The notes beneath the pieces are model-generated. The model did not search any database, was not told where the DNA came from, and saw only the letters and a program-made list of their open reading frames with translations. This document shows positions 36,138 to 45,285 of a stretch of DNA of 64,000 nucleotides, piece by piece (the first letter of the stretch is position 1; every line of letters begins with the position of its first letter). Source of the stretch: BM003 sp963699835 (GTDB lineage: Bacteria; Pseudomonadota; Gammaproteobacteria; Steroidobacterales; BM003); assembly GCA_963699835.1 (NCBI GenBank), contig CAVOVJ010000004.1:310001-374000 (forward strand), written 5' to 3'. Made by a program: the position numbers and the translations under genes.

Positions 36138-37979
36138 ATGAAGAGATTGATTTTTGTGATCCTGGCGCTTGCGCTGAGCAGTGCCTGTTCGAAGAAGGAG
36201 CCGGTGCCGGCGGCGGCAGAGTCCGCCGCAAAGCCCGCCCCGGCGGCCGCCGCGCCGACGCCGGAGCAACCGGCGCTGGTCGATGCGTCCGCACGTCTCA
36301 ACGAAATCGTCGAGGAGTACTTCGACGAGATGCTGGTGCTCAATCCGGTGTATGCGACGTTTATCGGTGACAACCGTTACAACGACCGGCTGACCAACAC
36401 TATCGGCCCGGAATACCGCGCCGCATCGCGCGCGCTCGAGGAGAAGTACCTGGCGCTGATCAATGCGCTCGACGCATCTTCGCTGGAAGCGCAGGACCTG
36501 CTGACCTACGAGGTCTTCAAGAGCGAGCGCGAGCAGGCCATCGAGGGGTTTCAGTACCCCGCCTACCTGCTGCCGGTCAACCAGTTTTTCAGCGTGCCGA
36601 ACCTGTTTGCCCAGCTCGGGTCCGGCGCCAGCGTGCAGCCATTCGCTAGCGCTGAGGACTACGACAATTTCCTCGGCCGGGTCGACGGCTTTGTCGTGTG
36701 GATCGACCAGGCGATCGTCAACATGGACGAGGGCCGCGCCAAGGGGATCGTCCAGCCGCGCGTGCTGATGGACCGCGTGTTGCCCCAGCTCGCCTCGCAG
36801 GTGGTCGAGGATCCGGAGCAGAGTCTTTTTTACGGGCCGATCACGCGCATGCCGGAGGCCATCGCAGGCGACGAGCGCGACCGGCTGACCGCCGCGTACA
36901 AGGCAGCGATCACCACGCAGATCGTGCCGACCTATCAGAAACTGCACGATTACATCCGTGACGTCTACCTTCCGGATACGCGCGACTCGGTCGGCTTATC
37001 TGAGTTGCCGAACGGCCGTTCCTGGTACGACTACCTGGTCGGTGAGACAACCACGACCGCGCTGAGCGCCGAGGAAATTCACGAGATCGGTCTGGCGGAA
37101 GTTGCGCGGATTCGTGCCGAGATGGAGCGGGTCAAGGACGAGGTTGGGTTCGAGGGCAGCCTGAACGAGTTTTTCGACCATCTGAAAGAGGACCCGCAGT
37201 TTTTCTATGCCGAGCCGGACCAGTTGCTCGAGGCGTACCGTTCGCTGAAGGGCCGGGTCGATGCTGCAGTGCCCGAGATGTTCTCGCTGCTGCCGAAGGC
37301 CGACTTCGAGATCCGCGCGGTCGAGGATTATCGCCAGCAGTCCGCTGCGGCGGCCTCGTACATGCCGTCGTCACCCGACGGTACGCGACCGGGCGTGTTT
37401 TACGTGAACACCTACGACCTCAAGTCTCGTCCCCGCTACAACATCGAGGCGATTTATCTGCATGAGGCTGCGCCCGGGCATCATTTCCAGATTGCGCTGG
37501 CGCAGGAACTCGACGAGCTGCCGCGTTTTCGCCGTTTCGGCGGCAGCACGGCCTACGTCGAGGGCTGGGGTCTTTATGCCGAGTCGCTGGGTTCCGAGCT
37601 CGGCATGTACCAGGATCCCTACTCCTACTATGGAGCGCTGACCGCGGAAATGTGGCGCGCGATCCGCCTGGTCGTCGATTCCGGTATGCACGCAAAGGGC
37701 TGGAGTCGCGATGAGGCGCTGGCATTCATGCGTGACAACTCGTCGATAGGGGAAGCCGACGTCGTTGCCGAGATTGACCGCTATATCGCGATTCCCAGCC
37801 AGGCGCTTGCCTACAAGATCGGGCAACTGAAGATCCGTGAGCTGCGCACGCGCGCCGAACAGGAATTGGGTGACAATTTCGACATCCGCGGATTCCATGC
37901 GGCTGTGCTGCAGGACGGTGCGTTGCCTCTGAATGTACTGGAGGCCAAGGTCGACCGCTGGATTGCAGGCCAGCGCTAG
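36138..37979 (+). CDS. DUF885 lipoprotein, copy 3 of 3, intact
   Basis: 613 residues, no frameshift. Signal MKRLIFVILALALSSACSKK with the lipobox cysteine in SSACS, then a Glu/Ala/Pro linker. The mature domain starts RLNEIVEEYFDEMLVLNPVY, then FIGDNRYNDRL. The site is YLHEAAPGHHFQIALAQELD. It is followed by YVEGWGLYAESLGSELG, WRAIRLVVDSGMHAKGW and YIAIPSQALAYKIGQLKIRE. A ribosome site GGGAG lies just before ATG 36138. The three copies share the same architecture but differ clearly in signal peptides and linkers, so the duplications are old. It ends the array, with a terminator 30 bases beyond its stop. Confidence 0.9.
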   Translation: MKRLIFVILALALSSACSKKEPVPAAAESAAKPAPAAAAPTPEQPALVDASARLNEIVEEYFDEMLVLNPVYATFIGDNRYNDRLTNTIGPEYRAASRALEEKYLALINALDASSLEAQDLLTYEVFKSEREQAIEGFQYPAYLLPVNQFFSVPNLFAQLGSGASVQPFASAEDYDNFLGRVDGFVVWIDQAIVNMDEGRAKGIVQPRVLMDRVLPQLASQVVEDPEQSLFYGPITRMPEAIAGDERDRLTAAYKAAITTQIVPTYQKLHDYIRDVYLPDTRDSVGLSELPNGRSWYDYLVGETTTTALSAEEIHEIGLAEVARIRAEMERVKDEVGFEGSLNEFFDHLKEDPQFFYAEPDQLLEAYRSLKGRVDAAVPEMFSLLPKADFEIRAVEDYRQQSAAAASYMPSSPDGTRPGVFYVNTYDLKSRPRYNIEAIYLHEAAPGHHFQIALAQELDELPRFRRFGGSTAYVEGWGLYAESLGSELGMYQDPYSYYGALTAEMWRAIRLVVDSGMHAKGWSRDEALAFMRDNSSIGEADVVAEIDRYIAIPSQALAYKIGQLKIRELRTRAEQELGDNFDIRGFHAAVLQDGALPLNVLEAKVDRWIAGQR

Positions 37980-38009
37980 CGCTGCCCGCCGCCACGCGGT
38001 GTTGTATAT

Positions 38010-38042
38010 GGGGACATGGTTCAGAGCCATGTCCCCGTTTTT
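38010..38042 (+). terminator. Intrinsic terminator after the DUF885 array
   Basis: GGGGACATGG (38010-38019) pairs perfectly with CCATGTCCCC (38027-38036) around a short loop, followed by G and five T residues. It lies 31 bases after the stop of the third DUF885 gene. Confidence 0.9.
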
Positions 38043-38081
38043 ATATGTGGCCGGGTGTGGTTTGTGGCGTTTGCCTGTCGT

Positions 38082-38693
38082 TTAGCCGAAACCGCGCAGG
38101 TCCGCGCCGAGATAGGCCTGCTCCTCGGCGGTGTCCGCACGCCCGAGCGTCTTGTTGCGGTGAGGAAAACGGCCGAACTGGCGCACGATGTCACGGTGCA
38201 GTTGTGCGAAATCGAGAAACGTCTGGAACGTGGCCTTATAGGATGGGTCTGCCGCGCGCAGCAGCGAGCCAAATATCCGCACCGAGAATTCCTGCACCTT
38301 GATTGACTCGGAGCGTTGCAGCGGCATGTAGAAGAAGGCGCGCTCGATCTCGGTCAGTTCGCGGTCGTGTTTGCGTTCGATGCCGTGAACGGTGAGGCGC
38401 AGGGCCTCATGGTCTTTCGCATAGGTGGCCACCGTCCCGCGATGCAGCGTCCGGCGAAAACGGTCGAGCAGCAGAATCAGCGCCAGACGGCTGCGCGGGT
38501 GCCCGGCCCAGTCGTCCAGATCGCCGCGACTGGCGCGTTCCACGTCGTCGAGGAACTGTTCCCGGATAATTGTCACGAGCTGTTGCTCGTCGCCGAACCA
38601 CAGCGCCATCCGGGCATCGATCTCGAATGCGCTGCGCGGAGTTTCGGCAAACCAGAACCGGAGAATTTCTCCGGGGCGATCGCTGTGCCCCAT
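38082..38693 (-). CDS. DUF924 family protein
   Basis: 203 residues of the DUF924 family (all-helical, similar to tetratricopeptide-like folds), function unknown. Characteristic blocks: EILRFWFAETPRSAFEIDAR, ALWFGDEQQLVTIIREQFLD, LALILLLDRFRRTLHRGT, AFFYMPLQRSESIKVQE and IVRQFGRFPHRNKTLGRAD. The last block is the family hallmark. Start ATG 38693 has a GTGAGG ribosome site directly before it; an upstream in-frame ATG at 38747 lacks one. It is a lone minus-strand gene, converging on the DUF885 array and divergent from the symporter gene. Confidence 0.9.
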   Translation of the reverse strand: MGHSDRPGEILRFWFAETPRSAFEIDARMALWFGDEQQLVTIIREQFLDDVERASRGDLDDWAGHPRSRLALILLLDRFRRTLHRGTVATYAKDHEALRLTVHGIERKHDRELTEIERAFFYMPLQRSESIKVQEFSVRIFGSLLRAADPSYKATFQTFLDFAQLHRDIVRQFGRFPHRNKTLGRADTAEEQAYLGADLRGFG

Positions 38694-38861
38694 GTCCTCA
38701 CCCTCATGAGATGGGTGCAACGTTAATGGGAAATGCCGCCGTTGCAAAGCGCCAAGTGATAATTTGCGGCGCCGCAGCCATTAGCGCGTTGCATGCCAGG
38801 CAGGATCTCAGGTTTTCCTGTGCCCGAGTGTATGTCACAGTGCCATGCGCCGGCAGTTGCG

Positions 38862-40310
38862 ATGAAAACAATGATTGAATTCAGTCCGCTGATAACCGCT
38901 ACGTTCGCCATCTATCTCGTCGTGGTGTTGCTGATCGGTGCCGTCGCCTGGTGGCGCACCAAGAATCTCAAGGACTACATTCTCGGGGGACGCCGCCTCG
39001 GGCGCTGGGTGACTGCCCTGTCGGCGCAGGCTTCAGACATGAGCGGCTGGTTGCTGATGGGTCTCCCGGGCTACGCCTATCTTGCGGGCCTGGAGTCGGT
39101 CTGGCTGCTGGCCGGTTTGCTGGTCGGGACGTATCTCAACTGGCGTTTTGTCGCAGCACGTTTGCGCCGTGCGACCGAGCGCTACAACGATGCGATTACA
39201 CTGCCGGAATATTTCCAGCGCCGTTTTGCGGATCGCAGCGGCATCCTGCGGATGTTGTGCGCGTCTTTTATCCTGATCTTTTTCACTTTCTATACCAGTT
39301 CCGGACTGGTTGCCGGCGGCAAGTTGTTCGAGGCAGTTTTCGGCCTGCCGTATGGCTGGGCCGTCGCAGTCGGCGGAGCGACGGTCATCGCCTATACGTT
39401 TGTCGGCGGATTCCTGGCGGTGAGCTGGACCGATCTGTTCCAGGGTCTGCTGATGTTTTTTGCGTTGACGCTGGTCGCGCTCATCGCACTCGGGGAGATC
39501 GGCGGCCCCGGAGCACTTGGCCCCGCTCTCGAGGCGGCCAACCCGGCGTTGCTGGACCCGTTCACGGACGGTGGTGGCGAGGCCCTGTCAGTGATTGCCG
39601 TGGTGTCGCTGCTCGGCTGGGGGTTGGGCTACGTCGGGCAGCCGCATATCCTCGCCCGGTTCATGGCGATCCGCAGCGCCGAAGAGATCGCGGCGTCGCG
39701 GATGATCGCGATGACCTGGGTCAGCGTCGCGTTGTTTGCGGGCCTGCTGATCGGACTGACCGGAATCGTCGCACTCGATACGCCGCTCGAGGGCGCCGAT
39801 AGTGAAAAGGTCTTCATGGTGCTGGCCGCCGGTCTTTTTCACCCGGTGGTCGCGGGAATCTGTCTCGCCGGAATTCTTGCTGCGGTGATGAGTACCGCCG
39901 ATTCACAGTTACTGGTGGCTTCATCGGCCGTCGCCGAGGACTTCTACAAGGGCCGCCTGCGTCCGGATGCCAGCGAGAAGGAGCTGTTGTGGGTCGGGCG
40001 CGGCGCCGTGCTCGGCATCGCCGCGATCGCGCTGTGGCTGGCGCGGGATCCCGACAGCAAGGTGCTCGAGCTGGTGGCCTATGCCTGGGCCGGATTTGGC
40101 GCAGCGTTTGGTCCGGCTGTCGTTCTCTCCCTGTACTGGCAGGGAATGACCCGCCAGGGTGCCATTGCAGGCATCCTGCTCGGCGGGGTTACGGTCATCG
40201 TCTGGAAACAGCTCACCGGCGGAATATTCGATTTGTACGAAATCGTCCCGGGCGTGCTGATATCGGTGTTGGCGATCGTCGTGGTCAGCCGCCTGACCCG
40301 GCGACCCTGA
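38862..40310 (+). CDS. putP: Sodium:proline symporter (SSS family)
   Basis: 482-residue inner-membrane symporter of the solute:sodium symporter family, PutP type, importing proline with Na+. The first helix is PLITATFAIYLVVVLLIGAV. The family block KNLKDYILGGRRLGRWVTAL and the substrate region SAQASDMSGWLLMGLPGYAY, which in PutP contains key proline-binding and Na+-binding residues, match closely. FADRSGILRMLCASFILIFF, AYTFVGGFLAVSWTDLFQGL, GLGYVGQPHILARFMAIRS and AAVMSTADSQLLVASSAVAE are also PutP-like, so the symbol is reasonably secure. The start could also be 38871. About 13 membrane helices are expected. The next gene begins 15 bases later. Confidence 0.9.
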   Translation: MKTMIEFSPLITATFAIYLVVVLLIGAVAWWRTKNLKDYILGGRRLGRWVTALSAQASDMSGWLLMGLPGYAYLAGLESVWLLAGLLVGTYLNWRFVAARLRRATERYNDAITLPEYFQRRFADRSGILRMLCASFILIFFTFYTSSGLVAGGKLFEAVFGLPYGWAVAVGGATVIAYTFVGGFLAVSWTDLFQGLLMFFALTLVALIALGEIGGPGALGPALEAANPALLDPFTDGGGEALSVIAVVSLLGWGLGYVGQPHILARFMAIRSAEEIAASRMIAMTWVSVALFAGLLIGLTGIVALDTPLEGADSEKVFMVLAAGLFHPVVAGICLAGILAAVMSTADSQLLVASSAVAEDFYKGRLRPDASEKELLWVGRGAVLGIAAIALWLARDPDSKVLELVAYAWAGFGAAFGPAVVLSLYWQGMTRQGAIAGILLGGVTVIVWKQLTGGIFDLYEIVPGVLISVLAIVVVSRLTRRP

Positions 40311-40325
40311 GCAGGGGGAGAAGGG

Positions 40326-43300
40326 GTGAAGAGAATCTCGCGAGTTGTTATTGCGGTAGTCGGCGTATTGGTATTGGCCGATGCTGAGGTTGCCGCTCAG
40401 GATGCCACGACCGTTCCCGAGCCGCTGGAACCGTGGGTGCCATGGGTAATGCATGGGCTCGAGTACCGCCAGTGTCCGTCTTTGATCCCCGGCAGCCGTG
40501 ATCGCTCCGGATTTGCCTGTGCCTGGCCGAGCGTGTTGCTGCTCGAGGCGGATGCGACCGGCGCCAGCTTCAGACAAACCTGGGAGTTGTTCGCCGACGG
40601 TTGGGTGCCTCTTCCCGGCGGCGTCGTGTACTGGCCCGAGCAGCTGACCGTCGACGGTGCGGCGGCGGCGGTGGTGGTGCAGGGCGGCGGGCCTGCTACC
40701 TGGCTCGAAGCGGGAATACGGCGCATCGAAGGACGCCTCGAGTGGCAGCAGCGCCCGGAACGGCTGCGCGTTCCCGGCGCGACAGGCGTGGTGGATCTGT
40801 CAGTCGATGGCCGCCGTATCGATTTCCCGCAACGCGATGACGATTACCTCTGGCTGGGGGAGCGGGCACGCCAGGCGGCGACCGCGGCCAGCGTTCGCAT
40901 TACCGTTTTCCGCCGCCTTGAAGATGGCAGCCCGGTTTTCTTGCGTACTCGTCTTGTGCTCGACGTGTCAGGGCCGGCGCGTGAGGTCGTGCTGGGCCGG
41001 GCACTGCCGGACGGATTCGTGCCCACTGCGCTCGATGCACCGTTGCCGGCCCGGATCGAACAGGACGGCGCATTGCGGATGCAGCTAAGGCCCGGCAGTT
41101 GGGTCGTTAACCTGAGCGCCCGCGGCGCCGGGATTCTGGAGAGCGGGGAGCTTGGCCCGGCAGGGGGCGACTGGCCGGAAGAGGAGGTCTGGGTTTATCA
41201 GCCGTGGCCGCAAATGCGGGTCAGTCAGTTCGAGGGCGGTGTGGCGGTTGATCCGGCACAGGCAGGTGTGCCGGCCGAATGGCGTGGTTCGGCTGCGTAT
41301 TTGCTCAAGCCTGGCGATCGTTACGGCATCGCCGAGCGCAGCCGCGGGAGCAGCGAGCAGGAACGCAACCGGTTGCAGCTCGAACGCAGCCTGTGGCTGA
41401 ACTTCGACGGCGAAGGGTACCTGGCGCGAGACGTGCTTGCCGGCACGCTGGTACAGGGCTGGCGGCTGGACATGGGCGCGCCGTTTCATCTGCGCCACGC
41501 CAGCGAGAGCGGCGAGACATTGTTGATCACCGGGGGCGAAGCCGAGGGCGATACCGGGGTCGAATTACGCCGTCGTTCGTTACAGCTCGAAGCGCTCAGC
41601 AGCATCGATTCGGGTGTTGCGGAAATTCCGGTAAGCGGCTGGAGACACGACCTCGACAGCGTCGCCATCTGGGTCAACCTGCCGCCCAACCACAGGCTGC
41701 TTGCCGCAGCGGGCGCCGATACTGCGCACGGCGCCTGGCTCGAGCGGTGGAGTTTGTTGGATATTTTTGTCGTTCTGCTCGTCAGCGTTGCCGCCGGCCG
41801 GCTGCTGGGGTGGCCTGCCGCGACGCTGGCGCTGGCCGCGATGGCCCTGATTTTCGTCGAAGCGCGGTACATCGGCTGGGTCATTCTCAATCTGTTTTTT
41901 GCAGTGGCGCTTGCCCGGGTCGCGCCGGAGGGCCGTCTGCGTGCCTTGTCGCTGCGTTATCGCCTGGTTGCGCTGGTGCTTGCGGTTGTCGTTGCGCTGC
42001 CCTTTGTCGCCGCACAGGCGCGTCTTGTGATCTTTCCGCAACTCGAAACTCCGTGGTGGCGGGGCGGGCCGCCGGAAATGGCCTCGGACCTGTCTTTTGC
42101 GATGCGGGAGCGGATGGAGGTTGCGGCCAGTATGCCTGCAGGGGTGCGACCGGCGGCTCCTGCCGGGACGGAGGAAATTGTGGCGTATGAGGAGGCGGAT
42201 TTCGCGAAATTGCAGCTTCAGCGGCGGACTGGGGAAGGAGATGTACCGATGGAACGTTATGCCCCCGGCACGTTGTTGCAGACCGGGCCCGGGGTGCCGG
42301 ACTGGAGCTGGAATCGTTATCGGCTGGAGTGGAATGGACCGGTAACGCCCCACCAGACCATGAAGCTGGTATTGCTGGGTCCGGTTGCAAATTCTGCATG
42401 GCGTCTGGCGGCGATTTTTACGCTTATGGCCCTGCTCGGGTGGGTTGCCATGTCGTGTTTCAAATGGCCGCCGCGGCGCGGCGGCGCTCAGAGGGCGACT
42501 GGCACGGTCGCCGCGATACTCTTGATCGTGGCAGTTCTCCCTGCTGTGGCGCCGGTGGCGCGAGCGGAAATTCCCGGCGAGACTGTGCTGGAAGAGCTGC
42601 AGCGGCGCCTGACCCAGCCGCCTGAGTGCGCTCCGGATTGCGCCCAGATCAGCGTATTCCGCATTGTCGTTGGCGGCGACCAGCTCGAGTTGCAGCTCGC
42701 TGCCAATGCGATGGTCGAAATGGCATTGCCGGTGCCAGTGGCCGGTGACGGCTGGATGCCCCGGGAAATTATCGTCGATGATGTGGCCCAGCCGTTTCTT
42801 TTGCGCAATGCCGGCGCCGCGTATCTGAAACTGACCGCCGGCACGCACGATGTGCGGATGTCGGGGCCGCTTGCGTCGGCCGATGCGGTCGAAATCGTTT
42901 TTCCGCTCGAGCCGCGGCGGGTGATTGTCGATGCGGACGGCTGGGATGTGATCGGCGTCAGCAATGGCCGACTGACGGCGGCGACGCTGACGTTGCAACG
43001 GCGGGCTACGGCCGGGTCAGGGGACCTCAGGCCGGCGGGCTTCCCGCCGTTCGTCCGGCTCCGGCGCCAGATCGATCTGGGCGTCGAGTGGCGCGTGATG
43101 AGCCGGGTCGACCGGATTGCACCGGAAACCGGCGCCATCGATCTGAAAATACCGCTGGTCGACGGCGAGACGGTGCTGACTGAAGGACTCGATGTGCAAT
43201 CCGGCCTGATTTCGGTTGGGCTCGGTGGCTCGCAGCGCAGCCGCGGCTGGGAGTCGAGACTGGAACCGGTTCCTACCCTGCGCCTGACCAGTTCCACCGA

Positions 43301-44402
43301 CGGTCCGTGGACCGAGGTGTGGCGTTTGAGAATCGGCTCGCAGTGGCGGGTGGCGGCGGCTGGACTGGCGCCGGCTGCCCTGCCTGCCGGCGATCAGTGG
43401 ACGCTGGAGTTCTATCCGCGGCCGGGCGAGACCCTCGAGCTCTCGGTTACCCGGCCCGAGGCGTCCGAAGGCCGCAGCCTGGCGATAGACGGAGTGTCGA
43501 TGCTGGCCGACGTAGGCGCCCGGACCGGGACTCACGCGTTGACCATCGCCTATCGCAGTACCCGCGCCGGCGAGCAGGAATTACAGCTCCCGGCAAACGC
43601 GATTCTCGAGTCGGCCACCGTGGACGGCCGGCCCCAACCGCTGCAACTGGCCGAAGGCAAGCTTCTGTTACCGGTCGCGCCGGGGGCGCACAACGTCAGT
43701 TTGCATTGGCGTCAGGACGCCAGACTCGGCGCGACCTGGCGTATGCCGGAGGTGGATCTCGGCATGCCCGCGAGCAACGTCTCGCTGGCTGCCAGCATGC
43801 CGGAAAACCGCTGGGTGCTTTGGGCCAGCGGCCCGAATCTCGGTCCGGCCGTGTTGTACTGGTCGGAGCTCGCGGTATTCGTGGTGGTTGCGTTCGCGCT
43901 GGGCGCCGCGCCGGGCACGCCACTGCGGCGCCGCGACTGGTTGTTGCTGGGGCTGGGTTTGTCTACGGTGTCATGGAGTTTGCTGATCGCCTTCGCGATC
44001 TGGGTTTTCGTGCTGGCCTGGCGTGGCCGGGCTCGCCCCGACTGGGGTCGAAACCGGTTTAATGCGCTCCAGCTGGGCATTGCGTTGCTCAGTGTCTTTG
44101 TGATGATCTCGCTTGTTGCGGCAATCCCGGCCGGCTTGTTGGCTACTCCCGACATGCATATCACCGGCGCCGGCTCGCATGGCAACGAATTGCGCTGGTT
44201 CCAGGACCGGGTCGAGTCCGCGCTCCCGGACGCCAGCGTGCTGTCGTTGCCGCTGTGGGTGTACAAGGGCGTGATTCTGGCCTGGGCGTTGTGGCTGTCG
44301 TTCGCGCTAATGCGCTGGCTGCCCTGGGCCTGGCGCGGCTGGAGCGAAGGCGGGAGCTGGCAGGGCCGGATTGCCACCGGCGGCACGGACAGCGCAGCGT
44401 GA
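40326..44402 (+). CDS. Large envelope protein, conserved but uncharacterised
   Basis: 1358 residues from GTG 40326, near a GGGGAGAAGG ribosome site, with an N-terminal signal segment (VVIAVVGVLVLADAEVAAQ). A long first periplasmic region of about 450 residues is beta-rich (EPWVPWVMHGLEYRQCPSL, CAWPSVLLLEADATGASFRQ). A membrane block follows at about residues 477-565, with further helices near 694-715 and 725-747, where VLPAVAPVARAEI reads like an internal signal sequence. A second periplasmic region (about 748-1170) resembles the first, and C-terminal helices lie at about 1175-1340. I recall long uncharacterised homologs with EPW..W..H..E...CP in other gammaproteobacteria. It starts 15 bases after putP, but a functional link is unproven. 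The stop overlaps the next GTG. Confidence 0.75.
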   Translation: MKRISRVVIAVVGVLVLADAEVAAQDATTVPEPLEPWVPWVMHGLEYRQCPSLIPGSRDRSGFACAWPSVLLLEADATGASFRQTWELFADGWVPLPGGVVYWPEQLTVDGAAAAVVVQGGGPATWLEAGIRRIEGRLEWQQRPERLRVPGATGVVDLSVDGRRIDFPQRDDDYLWLGERARQAATAASVRITVFRRLEDGSPVFLRTRLVLDVSGPAREVVLGRALPDGFVPTALDAPLPARIEQDGALRMQLRPGSWVVNLSARGAGILESGELGPAGGDWPEEEVWVYQPWPQMRVSQFEGGVAVDPAQAGVPAEWRGSAAYLLKPGDRYGIAERSRGSSEQERNRLQLERSLWLNFDGEGYLARDVLAGTLVQGWRLDMGAPFHLRHASESGETLLITGGEAEGDTGVELRRRSLQLEALSSIDSGVAEIPVSGWRHDLDSVAIWVNLPPNHRLLAAAGADTAHGAWLERWSLLDIFVVLLVSVAAGRLLGWPAATLALAAMALIFVEARYIGWVILNLFFAVALARVAPEGRLRALSLRYRLVALVLAVVVALPFVAAQARLVIFPQLETPWWRGGPPEMASDLSFAMRERMEVAASMPAGVRPAAPAGTEEIVAYEEADFAKLQLQRRTGEGDVPMERYAPGTLLQTGPGVPDWSWNRYRLEWNGPVTPHQTMKLVLLGPVANSAWRLAAIFTLMALLGWVAMSCFKWPPRRGGAQRATGTVAAILLIVAVLPAVAPVARAEIPGETVLEELQRRLTQPPECAPDCAQISVFRIVVGGDQLELQLAANAMVEMALPVPVAGDGWMPREIIVDDVAQPFLLRNAGAAYLKLTAGTHDVRMSGPLASADAVEIVFPLEPRRVIVDADGWDVIGVSNGRLTAATLTLQRRATAGSGDLRPAGFPPFVRLRRQIDLGVEWRVMSRVDRIAPETGAIDLKIPLVDGETVLTEGLDVQSGLISVGLGGSQRSRGWESRLEPVPTLRLTSSTDGPWTEVWRLRIGSQWRVAAAGLAPAALPAGDQWTLEFYPRPGETLELSVTRPEASEGRSLAIDGVSMLADVGARTGTHALTIAYRSTRAGEQELQLPANAILESATVDGRPQPLQLAEGKLLLPVAPGAHNVSLHWRQDARLGATWRMPEVDLGMPASNVSLAASMPENRWVLWASGPNLGPAVLYWSELAVFVVVAFALGAAPGTPLRRRDWLLLGLGLSTVSWSLLIAFAIWVFVLAWRGRARPDWGRNRFNALQLGIALLSVFVMISLVAAIPAGLLATPDMHITGAGSHGNELRWFQDRVESALPDASVLSLPLWVYKGVILAWALWLSFALMRWLPWAWRGWSEGGSWQGRIATGGTDSAA

Positions 44403-44830
44403 GCTGGATGCGCAGTGTTGCCGGGGCCGAGGCGCGCGGCCGCCGCAGCCAACTCCGCGGCCGCGTTCGGAGTGTGGGGCCGCTGGACAACATCCTGAAC
44501 GTGCATGGTTTGTGGCCGCATATTCTGGCGGGCCATCTCATACTTTTTCGAAGCGCGCTACAGCGCGACGAGGTCGACGCCTTTCGCTCCCCGCTGGATC
44601 TCGTGTTGCGCTACGCAGCGGTGCAGACCCGTATGCCGTCGGCACTTGCTGCGGCACATATCGCACCGCTGCGCGGGAACGGCCTCGATGACGGCCAGAT
44701 CCTGGAACTCAACCAGGTCTCTGCCTGTTTCAACAATGCCTACCAGAGTGTGCTCGGGCTCGGGATCAGGCTGGAATCGGGGCTCGGGATCAGGCTGGAA
44801 TCGGGGCCCGGGCCGGCTCCCGGCGGATAG
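44399..44830 (+). CDS. Carboxymuconolactone decarboxylase-like protein lacking the CxxC site
   Basis: 143 residues from GTG 44399, which overlaps the stop of the large envelope protein. The region NILNVHGLWPHILAGHLILF matches the N-terminal part of AhpD/CMD-like proteins, and AALRYAAV-type sequence then GLDDGQILELNQVSACFNNA, YQSVLGLGI match the C-terminal part. The middle stretch that normally carries the CxxC peroxidatic pair and its histidine is missing, so no redox activity is expected. The end contains a 24-base tandem duplication (LGIRLESG twice). The first 25 residues are basic and unlike the family. It may be a degraded or specialised copy. A lipoprotein gene starts 2 bases after its stop. 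Confidence 0.6.
   Translation: MSWMRSVAGAEARGRRSQLRGRVRSVGPLDNILNVHGLWPHILAGHLILFRSALQRDEVDAFRSPLDLVLRYAAVQTRMPSALAAAHIAPLRGNGLDDGQILELNQVSACFNNAYQSVLGLGIRLESGLGIRLESGPGPAPGG
44758..44805 (+). repeat. 24-bp tandem direct repeat inside the CMD-like gene
   Basis: Two exact adjacent copies of a 24-base unit (44758-44781 and 44782-44805, beginning GCTCGGGATCAGG). The unit is a multiple of three and encodes GIRLESGL-type sequence twice, so it keeps the frame. It looks like a recent slippage duplication. Confidence 0.9.
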
Positions 44831-44832
44831 CG

Positions 44833-45285
44833 ATGAGACGCATGCCAGGGACGATATCGGTGTTGTTTGCGCTCGTCGTGGCGGCGGGCTGCCAGCGCGA
44901 TGCGAAGCCGGAGGACCAGGTGCGCGGGTTTATCGCTGACGCGGTCGAGGCGGCCGAACGGCGTGACGTGGGCGCTCTGCGCGGTCTGATCGCGAGCGAC
45001 TATGCGGATGGGCGCGGTAACGACAAGGCAGCCCTGGTCGACTATTGCCGGTTTCTGATCCTGCAGCACCAGACGCTCCGGGTTTTCGCCGATGTCGAGC
45101 AGATCGAGTTGCTGTCGCCGGTATGGGCCAGGGCAACGCTGCGCGCGGCGCTGGCCGGACGCGAGGTCGAGCAGGCCTGGTGGCAGGCTCAGGCGGATTT
45201 TTACCGCTTCGAACTGGAGCTGATCGCCGCCGACGGCCAATGGCGGTTGGTTCGCGCGGACTGGTCGCGCCTCGCAAACCGCTAG
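44833..45285 (+). CDS. Small lipoprotein, NTF2/SnoaL-like
   Basis: 150 residues. Signal peptide MRRMPGTISVLFALVVAAGC with the lipobox AAGC, so a lipoprotein. The mature part (VRGFIADAVEAAERRDVGAL, then IASDYADGRGNDKAALVDY) has the start of an NTF2-like cone fold: two helices, a DY motif and then curved strands (FRFELELIAADGQWRLVRAD-type end). Small NTF2-like lipoproteins commonly accompany envelope transporters. It lies 2 bases after the CMD-like gene, so these three genes (40326-45285) probably form one transcript. No catalytic residue set is obvious; function unknown. Confidence 0.65.
   Translation: MRRMPGTISVLFALVVAAGCQRDAKPEDQVRGFIADAVEAAERRDVGALRGLIASDYADGRGNDKAALVDYCRFLILQHQTLRVFADVEQIELLSPVWARATLRAALAGREVEQAWWQAQADFYRFELELIAADGQWRLVRADWSRLANR

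Noticed and set aside
32144..37979. DUF885 triplet as an integrated mobile element
   Set aside because: No flanking direct repeats, integrase, transposase or tRNA attachment site; composition matches the neighbours.
41580..42998. Long minus-strand frame over the 1358-residue protein
   Set aside because: It is rich in arginine, histidine and glutamine and lacks motifs, as expected for antisense of GC-rich membrane-protein DNA.
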